A DNA stretch of 64,000 bases. It comes from Salipaludibacillus keqinensis. Its GTDB lineage: Bacteria; Bacillota; Bacilli; Bacillales; Salisediminibacteriaceae. The notes under the pieces are model-generated. The model saw only the letters and a program-made list of their open reading frames with translations, was not told where the DNA came from and made no database searches. Position numbers and translations under genes: made by a program. Position 1 is the first letter of the stretch. Every line of letters starts with the position of its first letter. The stretch covers positions 310,001-374,000 of the forward strand of contig NZ_PDOD01000002.1 of assembly GCF_003226325.1 (NCBI RefSeq), written 5' to 3'. Below, in pieces: positions 27,582 to 36,183 of this stretch.

Positions 27582-27788
27582 TATACAGCGTAACTTCAAC
27601 TCTCTACGAAATGAACTTCGAACCTATATAAACGAATTGGCGTTCTATACGATTGAACTACGATTCTATATGAACTAATTGTCCTTCTATAAGATCCAGA
27701 TCCGATTCTATCAGACCTATGTTTCTAATTTCAGCATAGAACTATGAAATTTGTGCATAGACTCTCTATTTCACCTCTCCCAAACTAA
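27582..27788. repeat. 21-bp tandem repeat array between ylaN and dps
   Basis: Units starting TATA at 27625, 27646, 27667, 27688 and (TATC) 27709 are exactly 21 bases apart and end in TTC or near variants. The phase continues through AATTT-starting units at 27727, 27748 and near 27768. The last part is nearly identical to 44306-44346. No gene lies in the 550-base space apart from the dps promoter. Confidence 0.85.
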
Positions 27789-27803
27789 CATTACGCTCAA
27801 CAC

Positions 27804-27838
27804 AAAAAAACCAAGCACACAGGAATCTGCGCGCTTGG
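27804..27838 (-). terminator. ylaN terminator
   Basis: CCAAGCGCGCAG pairs with CTGTGTGCTTGG on the minus strand around ATTC, then seven Ts. Confidence 0.88.
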
Positions 27839-27851
27839 AAAGGAACTATTT

Positions 27852-28136
27852 TTACTTTCTGTTCATAGAAGCTTCATGGAGAGATGATAATTCCTTTTCC
27901 AATTGCCCTAACAGTTTCTTGCCATCCTCTTCATTAACAAGGTTTAATCGAATAGCAAAGTCAATTTCTCGTGATAAACCGAACATTTGAGTATCTAAAA
28001 CCTCTTCATAAAGCGGACATTGAGGCATCGTTAGATTGGTCATCTGAACTTCAATAAGCTTTAATATTTTTTCCGCATCTTCTTTAAGAAGGGCATAAGC
28101 TTTCTCGCTTTGTTCGGATAGGGTTTCAATTGACAT
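27852..28136 (-). CDS. ylaN: YlaN (DUF1507), iron-linked regulator of Fur
   Basis: Small helical cytosolic protein of 94 residues. In B. subtilis and S. aureus YlaN binds iron and relieves Fur repression; it is essential when iron is low. The sequence [22 protein letters not shown]-like block (about residues 26-46) and [20 protein letters not shown] near 48 are hallmarks. Ribosome site AGGAGGGATTCGC. Its neighbourhood with dps, another iron protein, is notable but the genes have separate terminators. Confidence 0.93.
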   Translation of the reverse strand: MSIETLSEQSEKAYALLKEDAEKILKLIEVQMTNLTMPQCPLYEEVLDTQMFGLSREIDFAIRLNLVNEEDGKKLLGQLEKELSSLHEASMNRK

Positions 28137-28265
28137 GCGAATCCCTCCTGTTCATCTATATGTCACTCTGTCTATACTTGAAATAACTAATTCTTCATAT
28201 CATTGTATCTCTTCTTATATTATCTGTTCTGTTAAAAAAATGCAACAGATCGTTTAGAATCACGT

Positions 28266-29198
28266 TTAAAAGATACTTAAATTATATCGTTGTGATAACG
28301 TTTCTAGTAATTTCATGCCGGCAATACTATTTCCCTTCTGATCTAAAGCAGGACCGTAAATACCAATTCCCGGTCCATAAGGTACAGCCGCCATGATTCC
28401 CCCTGAAACACCACTTTTAGAAGGAACGCCTACTTTAATGGCAAATTCACCAGAAGCATTATACATGCCACAGGTAACCATAAATGTTTTGATGATTCGT
28501 GCGATATGAAGAGGGATGATTGGACGTTCGGAAGAAACATGGCGTCCTTCATTAGCAATGACATAAGCCATTTTAGCTAAATCATCACAACTAACTTCGA
28601 TCGCACACTGTTTCGTGTACAATTCCAAGAGAAGTTCAATATTCCCGTCTACGACATCATGCTGTTTTAGAAAATAAGCAAGAGATCGATTCAAATAAGC
28701 CGTATCGTATTCCGATTGAGCAATCTTCTCATTATATTGAATCGAAGTGTTCCCCGTCAATTCATGAATAAATGATAGAAGCCTCCCTAGTTTCTCATCA
28801 ACTGTGCTCCCTTGGATCATATTAGTCACTGCTAAAGCTCCGGCATTAATCATTGGATTTAGCGGCTTTGACGGACTGTGGGTTTCCAGTTTAATAATTG
28901 AATTAAACGGATCTCCTGTAGGCTCTTTCCCCACTTTGGCAAACACCCCCTCCTCTCCAATATCCATGAGTGCAAGGGCCAAGGTGATAACCTTGGATAT
29001 ACTTTGAAGTGTAAACATTTCCTGCGTATCTCCAGCAGACGCACAAGTTGATCCTCCTTCATAAATCGCTAAGGAAAGGGTTTCGGGATTAGCGTCACTG
29101 AGTGCAGGAATATAATCTGCGACCTTCCCGTATTTCGTAAAGTGAAGGGCTTCTTTAACCATGACATTTAACGCTTCTGAATCTCGACAAATACTCAT
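28266..29198 (-). CDS. glsA: Glutaminase
   Basis: Hydrolyses glutamine to glutamate and ammonia. The 310-residue beta-lactamase-fold enzyme has the catalytic Ser-x-x-Lys in LQSISKV near residue 67, plus NPMINAGALAVTNMI near 115 and VPSKSGVSGGIMAAVP near 258. Strong ribosome site GGAGGTAAGTTT. Synteny with ylaN and ylaL supports the ylaM/glsA2 locus. In a salt-tolerant species it may help set the glutamate pool, but that is inference. Confidence 0.95.
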   Translation of the reverse strand: MSICRDSEALNVMVKEALHFTKYGKVADYIPALSDANPETLSLAIYEGGSTCASAGDTQEMFTLQSISKVITLALALMDIGEEGVFAKVGKEPTGDPFNSIIKLETHSPSKPLNPMINAGALAVTNMIQGSTVDEKLGRLLSFIHELTGNTSIQYNEKIAQSEYDTAYLNRSLAYFLKQHDVVDGNIELLLELYTKQCAIEVSCDDLAKMAYVIANEGRHVSSERPIIPLHIARIIKTFMVTCGMYNASGEFAIKVGVPSKSGVSGGIMAAVPYGPGIGIYGPALDQKGNSIAGMKLLETLSQRYNLSIF

Positions 29199-29291
29199 AA
29201 ACTTACCTCCAAATAGATCTCATCCGTTCAATTAATGACAAACATCTTTTTCACCTCTATACTGTAATGGAAAGGAGAGTGAAAGTAAACG

Positions 29292-29789
29292 ATGTCATCT
29301 ATGATTGTTTCCATTAGAGGTTTAGTTAAACACCCGATTACTCTAGATCCTGGGGTGTGGATTTTCGATGATCGGAAGGTAGATTTGAATACATATTTTC
29401 TTGAGGAAAGAGAAGAAGGATATGATCCTTCCTTCGAGCAAATGGGCCGCGCGTGGGACCAACAGCGACAAATGGGGGCCAAACCCCAGTCTAACGGCAA
29501 TCGAATCCACGTGGACAAGAAAGACTTAACAGAGAAATCTCTTGGAGTTCCATTAGCCCCCTTTTTAGAGAACGCATCTCCACTGTCTCATAGTGAGAGT
29601 GTACGTTTCGTGCGCCATGGTGAGTATGAAGATTTTAGTTGTTCCTTAGAAGAAGCAAAAAAATCCATTTTAGGCTTCTCCCATAAAGGCAAGCCATTGA
29701 AAGAAAATGGACCGATTCACTTTTATTATGACGACGGTTCAAACTATGATCATCCCGTCACTCATATTGAATCAATTATTGTTGAGTAA
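29292..29789 (+). CDS. ylaL: YlaL-like conserved protein
   Basis: Cytosolic protein of 165 residues, conserved in Bacillaceae, no established function. Distinct features are ITLDPGVWIFDDRKVDL near residue 15, a hydrophilic centre with Gln/Arg, and a C-terminus FYYDDGSNYDHPVTHIESI. The start ATG lies 12 bases after GGAAAGGAGAG, a long spacing. It is divergent from glsA and convergent with ylaK, as ylaL is. Some databases label relatives as peptidyl-prolyl isomerase; I see no support for that here. Confidence 0.72.
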   Translation: MSSMIVSIRGLVKHPITLDPGVWIFDDRKVDLNTYFLEEREEGYDPSFEQMGRAWDQQRQMGAKPQSNGNRIHVDKKDLTEKSLGVPLAPFLENASPLSHSESVRFVRHGEYEDFSCSLEEAKKSILGFSHKGKPLKENGPIHFYYDDGSNYDHPVTHIESIIVE

Positions 29790-29796
29790 TAGAGCG

Positions 29797-29829
29797 GTGT
29801 CCAAAAGTCAGACTTTTGGACACTTTTTT
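29797..29829 (+). terminator. ylaL terminator
   Basis: Thirteen-base perfect arms GTGTCCAAAAGTC/GACTTTTGGACAC with a one-base gap, followed by TTTTTT. Confidence 0.92.
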
Positions 29830-29958
29830 CAATCGCTTTTTTACTTTTGCTTAATAAATATTTCTTTACTTGTATTCAAAAGAAATGTCCCAGCTCGACT
29901 TTTCCTTAGAGAGACGCGCTTACTCCCTCAAAGTATTTTGTTAAAACAGAGTCGGCGT

Positions 29959-31272
29959 TTATAGTAAATCCGCAGCTAATTGAGCCAACCCCGAACGTTC
30001 TCCCTTTTCCAACTTAATGTGTCCTGATTCAGATAAGTGCTTGAATCTTTCTGTCACATACGTCAGTCCATTCGTATACTCATCCAAATATGGGTGATCA
30101 ATTTGCTTAGGATCTCCCATTAACACAATTTTACTTCCCTCTCCTACTCTTGTCAGAATCGTCTTCACTTCATGTTTCGTTAAATTCTGTGCTTCATCAA
30201 TTATGATAAATTGGTCCGGAATGCTTCGCCCTCTAATATACGTTAAAGCTTCTACTTGAATGGATGACATTCCCGCGAGAATTTGTTCTAATTCAGCCGC
30301 TTTATTTGTGTTGAACAGAAATTCCAAATTATCATAAATCGGTTGCATCCACGGACGAAGTTTTTCTTCTTTTTCTCCTGGAAGATATCCGATATCTTTT
30401 CCCATTGGAATGACTGGCCTTGCAACTAACAATTTTTTGTATCGATTTAAATCCTCCGTCTGGTAAAGACCCGCAGCTAATGAGAGCAACGTTTTCCCTG
30501 TACCTGCTTTCCCTACCATCGTCACTAGAGGAATATCTTCACGAGTTAATAATTCCAGAGCCATTTTTTGCTGAACATTTCTTGGTTTGATCCCCCAAGT
30601 CGCTTCGAATTGATTAACAAATAATTGAAGATGGGTCCCTTTGAGGTTCATCACCGCCAACGCTGATCGAGTACCATTAGAACTATCTTTGAAAATGTAA
30701 AAATGATTTGGATATTTGTGTTTCGTTTGGATATTATCTATCGGGATCTGTTTCTTTTCGAAGAGCTCATCCATTTTCTCAGGTTCAAGCCAACTCTCTT
30801 CATACCCTTGATACATTCGGTCAAATTGGACAATTCGATCAGATAGAAAATCTTCTGAACGTAATCCAAGAGCATCGGCTTTCACTCTTAATAGAGCGTC
30901 TTTACTAACGAGGACGACAGAACGGGTCTTCTCTAAACTTAAATTAAGTGCGACGGCAAGGATTCGATTATCATTTGTTAATTCAAAGAAATGTTTTTTC
31001 ATTTGATCAAACGTTCGATGATTTAACTCTACGACTAATGATCCTCCATTAGGTAGTTTAACTCCTTCGTGTAGCAACCCTTTGCCTCGCAGGTCATCTA
31101 ACAAACGAGCTACCTCCCTAGCATTTCTACCAATTTCATCCATATACCGTTTTTTTGAATCTATTTCTTCCAGCACAACGGCAGGAATAATCACCTCATT
31201 TTCTTCAAAAGAATAAATTGCCAAAGGATCTTGCAACAGGACATTCGTATCGAGAATGTAAGTTTTAGCCAA
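29959..31272 (-). CDS. ylaK: PhoH-family ATPase with PIN domain (YlaK/PhoH2)
   Basis: PhoH2-type protein of about 437 residues: an N-terminal PIN RNase domain (DTNVLLQDP at the start, later acidic residues in VVLEEIDSKKRYMDE and TNDNRILAVA) fused to a PhoH P-loop ATPase (VGKAGTGKTLLSLA near 255, Walker B FIIIDEAQNLT near 345). Such proteins are RNA helicase-RNases in mycobacteria. The TTG at 31272 is chosen since GGGAGG lies seven bases upstream; the longer TTG at 31287 overlaps it. Confidence 0.92.
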   Translation of the reverse strand: MAKTYILDTNVLLQDPLAIYSFEENEVIIPAVVLEEIDSKKRYMDEIGRNAREVARLLDDLRGKGLLHEGVKLPNGGSLVVELNHRTFDQMKKHFFELTNDNRILAVALNLSLEKTRSVVLVSKDALLRVKADALGLRSEDFLSDRIVQFDRMYQGYEESWLEPEKMDELFEKKQIPIDNIQTKHKYPNHFYIFKDSSNGTRSALAVMNLKGTHLQLFVNQFEATWGIKPRNVQQKMALELLTREDIPLVTMVGKAGTGKTLLSLAAGLYQTEDLNRYKKLLVARPVIPMGKDIGYLPGEKEEKLRPWMQPIYDNLEFLFNTNKAAELEQILAGMSSIQVEALTYIRGRSIPDQFIIIDEAQNLTKHEVKTILTRVGEGSKIVLMGDPKQIDHPYLDEYTNGLTYVTERFKHLSESGHIKLEKGERSGLAQLAADLL

Positions 31273-31402
31273 TTGGTTCCCTCCCAATAATAAATATATT
31301 CAAGCTGGAACGTGGGGATGATTATATTCTATTCAAACAAGTATATTCATGATCACGATAACAAAGACTAAATCTAAATATTATAGAGAGTGAGGGTGAC
31401 AA

Positions 31403-31990
31403 ATGAGCAAAAATGTTGTTATGACTATATTATTAAGCAGCTTAATCATAGCAGGGTGTCAGACAAATGGAGACAATGGAAACTCCTCCAATACAATAGA
31501 AGGACAAACGACCGATGGTTCACGTCAAGAGCTTCAGTCATTCAACGAAGTGGCAGATCATTTAGCAGAACTTGCTGTCAGAGTCCCGGAAGTAAATCAT
31601 GCAACAGCAGTTGTGTTAGGACCTTACGGAATCGTTGGGATTAATGTTGATGGGGATCTAGATCAATCCCATGTAGGCTCCATTAAATACCAAGTAGCCG
31701 AAACCTTAGCAGATGATCCCTATGGGGCCAACGCTGCTATAACAGCTGATCCTGATGTCGTGAATAGAATAGCAGACATGCAACGAGAAGTAAGAGACGG
31801 ACAGCCTTTAGACGCGATAGCAGATGAATTCGCGGCTATTTTTGGACGAATCCTTCCTGTTGTCCCAACGGACGAACATTTGACTGAAGACCCACTAGAA
31901 TCAAATAGTAAAGATCCTTCAAATGAAAACCGCAAAGAGCTTGAAGATACTCAGCGGAAACAAAGCAAAGGAAAAGTGGGCACACACTAG
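31403..31990 (+). CDS. ylaJ: YhcN/YlaJ-family sporulation lipoprotein
   Basis: Lipoprotein of 195 residues (lipobox IAGC, Cys19). The core, VNHATAVVLGPYGIVGINVD around residue 72 and VAETLADDPYGANAAITADPD near 97, is the YhcN/YlaJ domain found in spore inner-membrane lipoproteins linked to germination or cortex. A basic, Lys/Glu-rich tail follows. Divergent from ylaK. Confidence 0.88.
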   Translation: MSKNVVMTILLSSLIIAGCQTNGDNGNSSNTIEGQTTDGSRQELQSFNEVADHLAELAVRVPEVNHATAVVLGPYGIVGINVDGDLDQSHVGSIKYQVAETLADDPYGANAAITADPDVVNRIADMQREVRDGQPLDAIADEFAAIFGRILPVVPTDEHLTEDPLESNSKDPSNENRKELEDTQRKQSKGKVGTH

Positions 31991-32071
31991 AGAGCTTTGT
32001 TTGAAATGATGGCGTTTAAAACGTCATCGTTGATTTATAAATGTGCATATGAACGATCCTAAATAGTAAAA

Positions 32072-32113
32072 AAAACGATGCTTACATGTCAAAAACATGC
32101 AAAGCATCGTTTT
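32072..32113. terminator. Bidirectional terminator after ylaJ
   Basis: AAAACGATGCTT/AAGCATCGTTTT with an inner ACATG/CATG(C) helix, between convergent ylaJ and the PNPOx-like gene. Confidence 0.9.
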
Positions 32114-32115
32114 AA

Positions 32116-32568
32116 TTATTTTTTCATTGCGCTCATCACTTGATTATCTAACTTCTCGGCCGCTTCTTTGTCGTAAGTTTTCTCATATTTTGGCTCTGTC
32201 GTAATTCTTGCGCCATAAAACATGACATCACGAACTTCTGCGACTGAAATTTCGATTAGTGCTAATTTCAGAGGAACATCTTCCATTTTTTCACTCAATA
32301 CCTTTGCCTCTCCTGTAATGGAGTATGTTGAACCAGCCCCAACTACAGTCAAAGTAACAAGGGGTTGTTTCTTTAGGTTTTCTACAATACGTGACCGATT
32401 GTCTACGGAGAACCTCACATGTGTTTCGTCTGATGCATATACCCATGAAATGGCATTCACATTTGGCCCACCTGTTTCGTGATCAACCGTTGCAATGGTA
32501 ACGTAGCGTTCTTCTCTTAAAAGTGGCAGGAGCTCTTCTGTTAATGTTGTTTCAACTTGATTAGCCAT
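32116..32568 (-). CDS. Pyridoxamine 5'-phosphate oxidase-fold flavin-binding protein
   Basis: Split-barrel protein of about 150 residues that probably binds FMN, haem or F420-like flavins. The strand pattern EERYVTIATVDHETGGPNVNAISWVYA (starting near residue 18) followed by RFSVDNRSRIVENLKKQPLVTLTVVG is the PNPOx-like hallmark. ATG at 32568 has a distant GGAGG (11 bases). It lies between ylaJ and ylaI and is not present there in B. subtilis. Substrate unknown. Confidence 0.75.
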   Translation of the reverse strand: MANQVETTLTEELLPLLREERYVTIATVDHETGGPNVNAISWVYASDETHVRFSVDNRSRIVENLKKQPLVTLTVVGAGSTYSITGEAKVLSEKMEDVPLKLALIEISVAEVRDVMFYGARITTEPKYEKTYDKEAAEKLDNQVMSAMKK

Positions 32569-32808
32569 TTGTCTAAACGCCTCCTTTTTCATCCTTACAG
32601 TTATACTATACCTATATTTCGTATATCTTAAAACCATTCTAACAAAATTGGAGCGTTTTTGTTGGAAAAGTTTCCTTATAGATTGTCATACCACGGACAA
32701 GGAACCTTATACCATGAAATAGATTCCGAAAGGTCTATTAAAAAAGGGTTACCACTCATGTTATACTGAATAAGAACGATCGAATCTATTATATTGAAGA
32801 GGTGCGCT

Positions 32809-33012
32809 ATGAGAGTAAAATGTGTGATTTGCGACGTTGTAGAATCAATAGACAATGATTTACCCTTAGCAAAGAAACTTCGAAACAGACCTATACACAC
32901 TTATATGTGTGAAACTTGCCATAGCAGGATTGAAGACCGAACAATGGAACGGAAAGACACAGGAAAATTCAAAGAAAACAAACCACAAGAAGAAACAGAC
33001 GACTATATTTAG
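32809..33012 (+). CDS. ylaI: Zinc-ribbon protein YlaI (DUF2197)
   Basis: Protein of 67 residues with two CxxC pairs (CVIC near residue 5, CETC near 34), a compact zinc ribbon, and a charged tail. The ATG at 32809 follows GAAGAGGTG; an upstream TTG at 32794 is within that site and was rejected. Function unknown; conserved beside ylaH. Confidence 0.87.
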   Translation: MRVKCVICDVVESIDNDLPLAKKLRNRPIHTYMCETCHSRIEDRTMERKDTGKFKENKPQEETDDYI

Positions 33013-33031
33013 CATTTTTGGCTAAATCATC

Positions 33032-33074
33032 AAAAAAGGCTGCCTCTAAAAGTAATTTTAGAGGCAGCCTTTTC
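33032..33074. terminator. Bidirectional terminator between ylaI and ylaH
   Basis: Eighteen-base perfect arms (AAAAGGCTGCCTCTAAAA and its complement) with a five-base loop, between convergent genes. Confidence 0.95.
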
Positions 33075-33081
33075 TTTGTTA

Positions 33082-33426
33082 TCAGCCATTTTCTTCATTT
33101 GCTTCTTCTCGTTTATGTCGGCGAAGTTGTAATTTATAAACACCTAAAACCAATGCTGCAATAAACAACGATTCAATAATCGGTAACGTTAAAGCTAACA
33201 GAGTAATAAACATATTCCCAAAAAACATGACCGCATAAATTACAACATTTTTAAGTAAAGGAAGCTTTCGGGCGAATCCTAAATTAAAGACTAAAATACT
33301 TAACGCATTGATGATTACGTACATAATCCAAAAAGCCATTACAAAATTATTCGGGTCTGTCGCGCCTAGCCACTGGGCAAGGGGGGACATATCAGGTGCG
33401 GGTGTTGCGGTACTGGCAAAAAACAT
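33082..33426 (-). CDS. ylaH: YlaH-like membrane protein
   Basis: Membrane protein of 114 residues with three hydrophobic helices (about 26-47, 58-80, 82-98) and a basic-then-acidic C-tail. NFVMAFWIMYVIINALSILV (about residues 27-46) matches the YlaH-like family. Ribosome site TAGGAGTGACGTAA. Function unknown. In B. subtilis typA lies directly upstream; here it does not. Confidence 0.85.
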   Translation of the reverse strand: MFFASTATPAPDMSPLAQWLGATDPNNFVMAFWIMYVIINALSILVFNLGFARKLPLLKNVVIYAVMFFGNMFITLLALTLPIIESLFIAALVLGVYKLQLRRHKREEANEENG

Positions 33427-33677
33427 TTACGTCACTCCTACATATGTATAAATTCATGTCAAAATCATTCACGACTATTATTGATAGAAAGGTATTAGCC
33501 TTAAAGTGTCTGAATTCAAGCGCCTACTTTGCATTAATATAGAGCTTAGAATCGAACTAAAAGTAACTTTAACGTTCCGATTATAGCACACGTTGAAGGT
33601 GATTTGAAATAAGATCGATTTTTTCTTTTTTTGTTAAGCGTTTTCCGTTACACTAGTAATCAAGGAGGAGATGAAAT

Positions 33678-33857
33678 ATGAAATCATTCGACATACCCCT
33701 TTTCATCTTTGCTATGCTCGGCACAATTGGAATGATGGGGATTGGAATTTCATTTGCTCAAACAAGTTTCCTGATGTTTTTCAGTTTCCTTGTTTTGACT
33801 CTCGGTGCTGTGTTTGCAGGATTTAAAAGAAAAAAACTTAAACAGCAAATGAACTAA
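33678..33857 (+). CDS. ylaF: YlaF-like small membrane protein (DUF5325)
   Basis: Protein of 59 residues with two transmembrane helices (about 6-27 and 30-50) and a Lys-rich end (KRKKLKQQMN). A perfect ribosome site AAGGAGGAG lies seven bases before the ATG. Size, topology and place beside ylaH match YlaF. Function unknown. Confidence 0.8.
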   Translation: MKSFDIPLFIFAMLGTIGMMGIGISFAQTSFLMFFSFLVLTLGAVFAGFKRKKLKQQMN

Positions 33858-33885
33858 CGTACACTAGATAGATCAGTGACTACTA

Positions 33886-33926
33886 AACAAAGGGTTCCTA
33901 AAGTTATGCTTTAGGAACCCTTTGTT
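33886..33926. terminator. Bidirectional terminator after ylaF
   Basis: AACAAAGGGTTCCTAAAG/CTTTAGGAACCCTTTGTT, perfect 18-base arms, between convergent ylaF and suhB. Confidence 0.93.
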
Positions 33927-33993
33927 GATTTAATTAAGTTGACCAACAACTAACCTATAGTCCGCTAATATGTTCTAGAAAGCCATTTCACAA

Positions 33994-34794
33994 CTATTGT
34001 TTGTTATCCTGGTTATAAATCGTGTTTATTATTTCATCATGAATCCAAGGATTTGCCGCAATAAGTGTATCTTTTTCAAGGAAATTCAGTGCTTCTCCCC
34101 TGAAATTCGTTGCTTTTCCTCCTACTTCTTGAAGCAATGCGTATCCCCCGGCAATATCCCAAGGGGCAAGATTAAAGCTGATATAAGCATCTAGTCGCCC
34201 AGAAGCTACGTAAGCCATTTCCAGCGCTGCGACACCGTAAGAACGAATCCCTCTTGAAGAATGAACAAGCTTTTCTAGCCGTCTGTCTTTTAGCATCCAG
34301 CCTGCATTAAAACTCAATATCGATTCATTCAGAGCATTTTTCGGCAGTTTTGGAAGAGGTTCCCCGTTTAAATAAGCTCCATTACCTTTAAATGAAGAGA
34401 ATAACTCGTCTCTCATGACATCATAAACGAATCCTATGATGGGTTCGCCCTCTAGGAAGATTCCAATTGAAATGGCAAAATTGCTTTCCTGGTGGACGAA
34501 ATTAATCGTTCCATCAATAGGATCTAAAATCCACACAATTCCTGAAAGATCTTTGATTTGTTCAAATGATCCCTCTTCTCCCATTAATCTGTGAGTTGGG
34601 AACGTTTCTGATAACTTTTCGAGAAAAAACGCCTCGACATTTTTATCTACATCGGTCACTAGGTCGTGCTGATGAGCTTTCGTATTTACCGCGAAAGAGC
34701 CTTTCATTTCTTTCTTTATGTATAAAGCAGCTTCACGAATCCATTCTTCAGCTTGCTGTTTTACTTTCTCTAAAGTTTCCACTTCTTTAGTCAC
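33994..34794 (-). CDS. suhB: Inositol monophosphatase family protein (SuhB/YktC)
   Basis: Mg-dependent phosphatase, about 266 residues. Motifs: GEEGSFEQ near 70 (first metal Glu), WILDPIDGTINFVH near 88 (DPIDGT, metal site), and APWDIAGGYALLQEVGG near 213 (WDxAG). GTG at 34794 is preferred because GAGGGG is nine bases upstream and length then equals the B. subtilis protein; an ATG at 34842 adds 16 residues. True substrate may be inositol-1-P or another sugar phosphate. Confidence 0.92.
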   Translation of the reverse strand: MTKEVETLEKVKQQAEEWIREAALYIKKEMKGSFAVNTKAHQHDLVTDVDKNVEAFFLEKLSETFPTHRLMGEEGSFEQIKDLSGIVWILDPIDGTINFVHQESNFAISIGIFLEGEPIIGFVYDVMRDELFSSFKGNGAYLNGEPLPKLPKNALNESILSFNAGWMLKDRRLEKLVHSSRGIRSYGVAALEMAYVASGRLDAYISFNLAPWDIAGGYALLQEVGGKATNFRGEALNFLEKDTLIAANPWIHDEIINTIYNQDNKQ

Positions 34795-34944
34795 AGTGAT
34801 CATCCCCTCATTGAGCTCATTATGTATTTTAAGGTATATCATAATTGATGTGAAATCTGCAAATATATGTCCTTAACTGCTCTGAAAATAAGCAGCTGAC
34901 GTTACCATTGCTTCTTTTATAATTAAGCAACGTAAGGCCGAACC

Positions 34945-34974
34945 AAAAAAAGTGAACCTCGATAAAGGTCCACT
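34945..34974 (-). terminator. Terminator of the 62-residue ORF
   Basis: AGTGGACCT/AGGTTCACT hairpin on the minus strand, followed by seven Ts. Confidence 0.82.
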
Positions 34975-34987
34975 GGAAATTATTTTT

Positions 34988-35176
34988 TTATGCTTCTAAT
35001 CGAAGCCATTCGTTTCTTAATTTATCTAGTTTTGTTTTACTGACAATGACTTGGTCCTGTTCATTGGCTTGAATAGCATCGAATAATGTTTGGAGTTCGT
35101 AGTCAATCTCCAGTTTCAAGACTGGGATACGTTTCTCCCCATCTCTTCTTTTAAGTGTTTGAATGACCTTCTCCAT
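34988..35176 (-). CDS. Small conserved hypothetical protein (62 residues)
   Basis: I do not recognise this gene. The 62-residue product starts MEKVIQTLKRRDGEKRIPVL, looks mostly helical, mixed-charge and soluble, with no Cys. The ATG at 35176 follows AAGGGGTG; an in-frame ATG at 35230 lacks a ribosome site. It has its own terminator and lies between suhB and yktB, where B. subtilis has none. Confidence 0.65.
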   Translation of the reverse strand: MEKVIQTLKRRDGEKRIPVLKLEIDYELQTLFDAIQANEQDQVIVSKTKLDKLRNEWLRLEA

Positions 35177-35429
35177 GTTCCGCACCCCTTTTCTCTCAAG
35201 TATCTGTCTTTTCCTAGAACAGACCAACAATCCTGAATAATGAAATTAGTAGTTACCACTACAATATGTTATTTATCCGAATTTTGCAACTATTTTTAAT
35301 TGTTACTTTTATTATACCTCGTTTCTCATGTTTTAAAACCTAATTGAGAAGACAAAATTCATCTTTCTTTTTAAAAATGGTCATATTTGATAAACTATTG
35401 AGGAATATGAGGAAGGAGTACGAGAACAA

Positions 35430-36074
35430 ATGAAATTTACTGGTTTTTCTTCAGAAGATTTTGATGTATTTGCTGTAGAAGGTTTGGATGAGCGTATGGA
35501 GGCTCTCAAACAGACGATTCGTCCAAAATTAGAAGGGTTAGGTGAGCATTTCGCCTCTAGATTATCAGATAAGACAAATGAAGATATGTACCACCATGTC
35601 GCCAAACACGCTAGACGGAAAGTGAATCCTCCTGACGACACATGGGTAGCTTTCGCTAACAGTAAACGAGGCTATAAGAAGTTGCCTCATTTCCAAATAG
35701 GTCTTTTCGGAAGCCATGTCTTTGTATGGTTTGCCGTCATTTATGAGTCTCCAGTGAAGGAAGAATTAGGTCAAGTGTTCAAAGACCAATTAACCGACAT
35801 AAAAAAACAAGTACCGGAATCTTTCTCGTGGTCTGTTGATCACACGAAGCCAGAAGTGATTCCACATAATAATATTTCTAATGAAAAATTAGAAGAAATG
35901 TTTGAACGTCTCTCAACAATCAAGAAAGCTGAGTTGCTGTGTGGTCTCCAAATCGATTCAGACGATCCCCTATTAAAAGATGGCGATAAGTTAGTGAATA
36001 AAATTGAGGAAGTATTTGATACATTAATGCCTTTATACGAAACATCTATGCGCATTTACGAAGAAAAGGCTTAA
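35430..36074 (+). CDS. yktB: UPF0637/DUF1054 family protein YktB
   Basis: Cytosolic protein of 214 residues, conserved in Firmicutes, function unknown. Hallmarks are FTGFSSEDFDVFAVEGLDER at the start, HVAKHARRKVNPPDDTWVAF near 50 and YKKLPHFQIGLFGSHVFVWF near 76. Ribosome site AGGAAGGAG. Order suhB-yktB-yktA-speA matches B. subtilis. Confidence 0.92.
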   Translation: MKFTGFSSEDFDVFAVEGLDERMEALKQTIRPKLEGLGEHFASRLSDKTNEDMYHHVAKHARRKVNPPDDTWVAFANSKRGYKKLPHFQIGLFGSHVFVWFAVIYESPVKEELGQVFKDQLTDIKKQVPESFSWSVDHTKPEVIPHNNISNEKLEEMFERLSTIKKAELLCGLQIDSDDPLLKDGDKLVNKIEEVFDTLMPLYETSMRIYEEKA

Positions 36075-36095
36075 CTAAAAGGCGGTTTCTTCGAA

Positions 36096-36131
36096 AAAGA
36101 CACATTCGATTTCAACATCGAATGTGTCTTT
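36096..36131. terminator. Bidirectional terminator between yktB and yktA
   Basis: AAAGACACATTCGAT/ATCGAATGTGTCTTT with a six-base loop between convergent genes. Confidence 0.9.
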
Positions 36132-36183
36132 ATTCATGTCCGCCCTTCTAAAGCGGAATTGCTACTTTCTTTACGGCATTTAC

